8,035 bases of DNA, taken from the NCBI GenBank assembly GCA_937891875.1, contig CALATR010001333.1, positions 1-8,035 of the forward strand, given 5' to 3'. Both the position numbers and the translations under genes were made by a program. Origin of the DNA: an uncultured Pseudomonadota bacterium (GTDB lineage Bacteria; Myxococcota_A; UBA796; GCA-2862545). The notes below the pieces were generated by a model, which saw only the letters and a program-made list of their open reading frames with translations, was not told where the DNA came from and searched no databases. Shown here piece after piece: positions 5,195 to 8,035 of this stretch. Position 1 is the stretch's first letter. Each line of letters starts with the position of its first letter.

Positions 5195-8035
5195 ATGCAG
5201 GCCTCGGCCGAAGCCATCTTCGACCGCATGTCGACCCTGGTGGGGAGCAACCTCCCCGCCGGGGTCAACGCGGCGTACTACCAGGGCTTCGTGCGCCGGA
5301 ACCGCGCGCAGCTCGTCGCCATCCTCGACCAGCAGCTCCGCGCTCGTCGGACCGGAATCCGGTCCGTCGACCCGGGCCCGTCCGGACACGCGGCCACGGC
5401 CCAGCCCGACCTGTGGTCGGCCTCCCAGCGCACGGCCGCCAACCTGGCCGCGATGCGCATCGCTGCGAGCAAGCGCCCCGACGAGATGAGCGCCCAGGAC
5501 CGGGCGACCCTCGCGACCTACTCGGGCTGGGGCGGGCTCTCCATCCATGCCGTCGCCGACAAGTTCCCGACCGGCTTCCCCGTCCCGGAGCCCCGCGGCC
5601 TCATCCACGAGTTCTACACGCCCACCAAGGTCGTGCGGGAGGTCGCCCGGGTCATCCAGCCCCACGTCCTCGACCTGCCGCGCACCGACGGCGTGGTGCT
5701 CACCCTCGAGCCCTCCGCGGGCATCGGCCGGTTCGTCCAGGCGGCCAGCGGCCCCGGGTTCGAGGACCTCCAGTGGCTCGTCGTCGAGTGGTCCGAGCTC
5801 TCGGCCCGCATGCTCCAGGCCCTGCGCGCCGACGTGCCCGTGTTCAACGGCCCGTTCGAGCGCTGGGTGCGTGAGCACGGCTCCGAGTACGCCGGTCGCC
5901 TCGGCCTCGTCCTGGCGAACCCGCCCTACGGTCAGCGCGGGGTCTCGATCACCGAGGACCCCGACCGCAGCTACCGCGAGAAGAATGCCTACGCCTACTT
6001 CCTCCGGCGCTCCCTCGATCTGCTCGCCCCGAACGGCCTCGGCGTGTTCCTCGTGCCGGCGGGCTTCCTCACCGGGACCGGCGCCGGCCAGGTCGCCCTG
6101 CGCGAGAAAGTGCTCAAGCGGCACCACCTCGCCGCGGCCTACCGCCTGCCGTCGGCCATCTTCCCCGGCGCGATGCTCGCCACCGACCTGCTCTTCTTCC
6201 GCGCCCGCGGCGGTGAGCTCGCCGAGGTCGACGACGGCGACCGCTTCGTCCTCGAGGGCGACTACTTCCGCCGCTACCCCGAACACATCCTCGGCACCGA
6301 GGTCGGAATGGACGGCGGCGACGACGACCAGACGAAGAAGCCGCGCTGGGGCTACCAGGTCGTCGGCACCTTCGAGCGCCTGCCCGATCTCGTGGAGCGG
6401 CCCGTTTGCGGGGCGTGCGAGATCGTGCACGAGGTCGTCCCGTTCCCCGGGGCCAAGACCCGGCGCGGCACGGGCGGTATGGTCCGCCGCCTCGAGCAGG
6501 CCACCAAGGGGCTCTCCGAGCACGCCGCGTCCGCCGTCGCCCTCGGACTGCGGGTCGATCGCTACCTGGCCGCGCTGGCCGCCGAGACCTCCGACGAGCA
6601 CGTGCAGCTCTGGCCCGAGCTCGTCGAGGCCCTGCGCGCGTGGACCGACAAGCACGGCAACCCGTGGGCCAGCGTGGACCTGCGCAAGCTCGTCCAGAAG
6701 GGCCACGTCGGCGCCGAGCGCTTCCTGACGGCGTTCACCAAGGCGGGCCACCTCATCCCGGGCCTTGCGACCAAGCCCACCTGGACCCCGCGCTACGCCG
6801 GCAAGCCCGACGACGTCGTCGCCCTCGCCGAGTGGGTCTACCGGACGCACCGCGCCTGCACCCTCGAAGAGCTCGCCGCCGCGTGGCCGGGAAGCAAGGG
6901 CAAGGCGGCCGTGTACGCGCGCCTGTCCGAGCTGCTCGACGCCGGCTGGTGCCTCGACGGCGAGACCTTCACCGACCTCGTCCCCGAGTCCGACTACCTG
7001 ACCGGGCACCTGTGGCCGAAGCTCGACCGCGCGGAGGCCCTGGTCGCCGCGCACGCTGGCCCCGCCGTGAAGCTCGACGCCCATCGCACCGACCCCGCCG
7101 TCCGCGACGGCAAGCTGTGGGGCGTGGTGCCGCTGGACCGCGTCGAGGCCCAGGCCCGCAGCCTGCGTGACGCCATCGAGCCGGCCGTCTTCGACGACAT
7201 CGAGGGCGTCTCCCCGCGGCAGGGCTGGGTGCCGCTGTCGATGGTCGCCGACTGGATGAGCGCGACGCTGAACCAGCACTACGGCGAGGTCGACCTCGTG
7301 CGGAAGGAGGGCCTCGTCCAGGTCCCACACCGCGACTACGACGACCTGTCCGACGCCCGCGAGCTCTCGAGCGAGACCCGCTGGTGCATCGGCTGGATCA
7401 ACCACGACAAGACCACGTTCAAGCCCAAGAAGCGCAAGGACGAGAGTCTCGACGAGGCGCGGCTGAAGAAGGCGCAGGAGTGGGAGCAGTCCTTCCGGGC
7501 CTGGGTCGCGAGCGACGACGAGCGGCGCGCCGACGTCGAGCACGCCTACAACCGGCACTTCAAGGGCTACGTCGCCCCTACCTACGACGCTGAGCCCCTG
7601 TCCATCGCCCGATGGGTGAAGGACGGCATCCGCCTGCACCCCCACCAGGTCGCCGGCGCGCGGCGCATCCTCGCCAACCGGGGTGGGCTGCTCGCCTTCG
7701 ACGTGGGCGTCGGCAAGACCTACACCGGCATCGGGGTGCTCGCCCGGGCCCGCCAGGAGGGCTGGTGCCGTCGGCCCGTCGTGCTCGTGCCGAACAGCAT
7801 CGTGTGGAAGTGGGAGGCCGACATCCGCCGGGTGCTGCCCGACTACCGGGTGGCCGTCATCGGCAGCAAGAAGAAGCTCGTCACCCGCGGCAAGCGCAAG
7901 GGCACCGTCACCAGCGACACCGACACGCCCGGCGAGCGCGCCGAGAAGTGGACGCGGTTCCAGACGGGCGAGTTCGACGTCGTCCTGCTCACCTACACGG
8001 CGCTGTCCCGCACCCGGATGATCGAGGGCGCCATC
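5195..8035 (+). CDS. Large N6-adenine DNA methylase / SNF2-type helicase fusion, 3' end outside the window
   Basis: The frame is open from ATG 5195 to the last base (947 codons) without a stop, so the gene continues beyond the window. The N-terminal part matches the 'N12 class' adenine-specific methylase pattern (COG4646-like): YSGWGG (109-114), an IHEFYTP segment, the SAM-binding EPSAGIG (172-178), and the catalytic NPPY (242-245), followed by ALREKVLKRHHLAAAYRLP and ATDLLFFRAR. A CGAC pair (405-408) and a long helical region of about 400 residues with no recognised domain come next. Then an SNF2/superfamily 2 helicase begins: LHPHQ with Gln818, Walker A DVGVGKT (836-842), motif Ia (VVLVPNSIVWKWEADI), and VVLLTYTALS near the edge. 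The DExH box would lie just outside. Such giant methylase-helicases occur on plasmids, phages and conjugative elements; P1 DarB, an anti-restriction protein, is a related architecture. Its role here, anti-restriction or defence, is unproven. Codon use is extremely GC3-biased. Confidence 0.88.
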   Translation, partial: MQASAEAIFDRMSTLVGSNLPAGVNAAYYQGFVRRNRAQLVAILDQQLRARRTGIRSVDPGPSGHAATAQPDLWSASQRTAANLAAMRIAASKRPDEMSAQDRATLATYSGWGGLSIHAVADKFPTGFPVPEPRGLIHEFYTPTKVVREVARVIQPHVLDLPRTDGVVLTLEPSAGIGRFVQAASGPGFEDLQWLVVEWSELSARMLQALRADVPVFNGPFERWVREHGSEYAGRLGLVLANPPYGQRGVSITEDPDRSYREKNAYAYFLRRSLDLLAPNGLGVFLVPAGFLTGTGAGQVALREKVLKRHHLAAAYRLPSAIFPGAMLATDLLFFRARGGELAEVDDGDRFVLEGDYFRRYPEHILGTEVGMDGGDDDQTKKPRWGYQVVGTFERLPDLVERPVCGACEIVHEVVPFPGAKTRRGTGGMVRRLEQATKGLSEHAASAVALGLRVDRYLAALAAETSDEHVQLWPELVEALRAWTDKHGNPWASVDLRKLVQKGHVGAERFLTAFTKAGHLIPGLATKPTWTPRYAGKPDDVVALAEWVYRTHRACTLEELAAAWPGSKGKAAVYARLSELLDAGWCLDGETFTDLVPESDYLTGHLWPKLDRAEALVAAHAGPAVKLDAHRTDPAVRDGKLWGVVPLDRVEAQARSLRDAIEPAVFDDIEGVSPRQGWVPLSMVADWMSATLNQHYGEVDLVRKEGLVQVPHRDYDDLSDARELSSETRWCIGWINHDKTTFKPKKRKDESLDEARLKKAQEWEQSFRAWVASDDERRADVEHAYNRHFKGYVAPTYDAEPLSIARWVKDGIRLHPHQVAGARRILANRGGLLAFDVGVGKTYTGIGVLARARQEGWCRRPVVLVPNSIVWKWEADIRRVLPDYRVAVIGSKKKLVTRGKRKGTVTSDTDTPGERAEKWTRFQTGEFDVVLLTYTALSRTRMIEGAI

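Noticed and set aside
5143..5874. Plus-strand frame starting MVKLSVDPSR, overlapping the methylase start
   Set aside because: Its opening residues look protein-like, but it soon becomes Arg/Pro-rich out-of-frame sequence over the real methylase domain. It might hold a short gene remnant before 5195, which cannot be supported.
5174..7645. An 823-codon open frame on the minus strand
   Set aside because: It lies exactly antisense to the methylase-helicase, has repetitive Val/Gly/Ala/Glu-rich sequence with no motif, and is a by-product of the extreme GC3 bias of the plus-strand gene.

Overview
The window comes from a GC-rich bacterium. G or C dominates third codon positions in the outer genes, strongly enough that the strand opposite the right-hand gene is open for more than 800 codons. 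Taxonomy cannot be settled from this sequence; a high-GC lineage such as Myxococcota, Actinomycetota or a high-GC proteobacterium is possible. The setting looks like an accessory region or mobile element: a defence cassette lies between an unrecognised gene and a very large DNA methylase-helicase of a type common on plasmids and conjugative elements.

Layout. (1) Bases 2-493 (+): C-terminal part, or nearly all, of an unrecognised hypothetical protein. (2) Bases 547-5063: a complete type II CBASS anti-phage system. On the minus strand, in order of transcription, are a CD-NTase (2804-3865), an E2-E1 fusion Cap2 (1095-2804) and a JAMM/JAB isopeptidase Cap3 (547-1095), with each stop overlapping the next start. 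On the plus strand, facing away from the CD-NTase across about 55 bases, is the effector Cap5, an HNH endonuclease fused to a SAVED sensor (3921-5063). (3) Bases 5195-8035 (+): the first 947 codons of a larger gene whose N-terminal half is an N6-adenine methylase (NPPY motif) and whose C-terminal part enters an SNF2-type helicase (Walker A, DVGVGKT). It runs off the right edge.

How the genes work together (known family biology, applied here by homology). Cap2 conjugates the C-terminus of the CD-NTase to cellular targets and primes it; Cap3 reverses this. On phage infection the CD-NTase makes a cyclic oligonucleotide, which binds the SAVED domain of Cap5 and switches on its HNH nuclease to degrade DNA. 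All expected catalytic residues are visible in all four proteins, so the system looks intact. The less usual points are the divergent placement of the effector, the very short shared control region, and the position of the CBASS genes as an island of looser codon use beside a strongly GC3-biased methylase-helicase gene.
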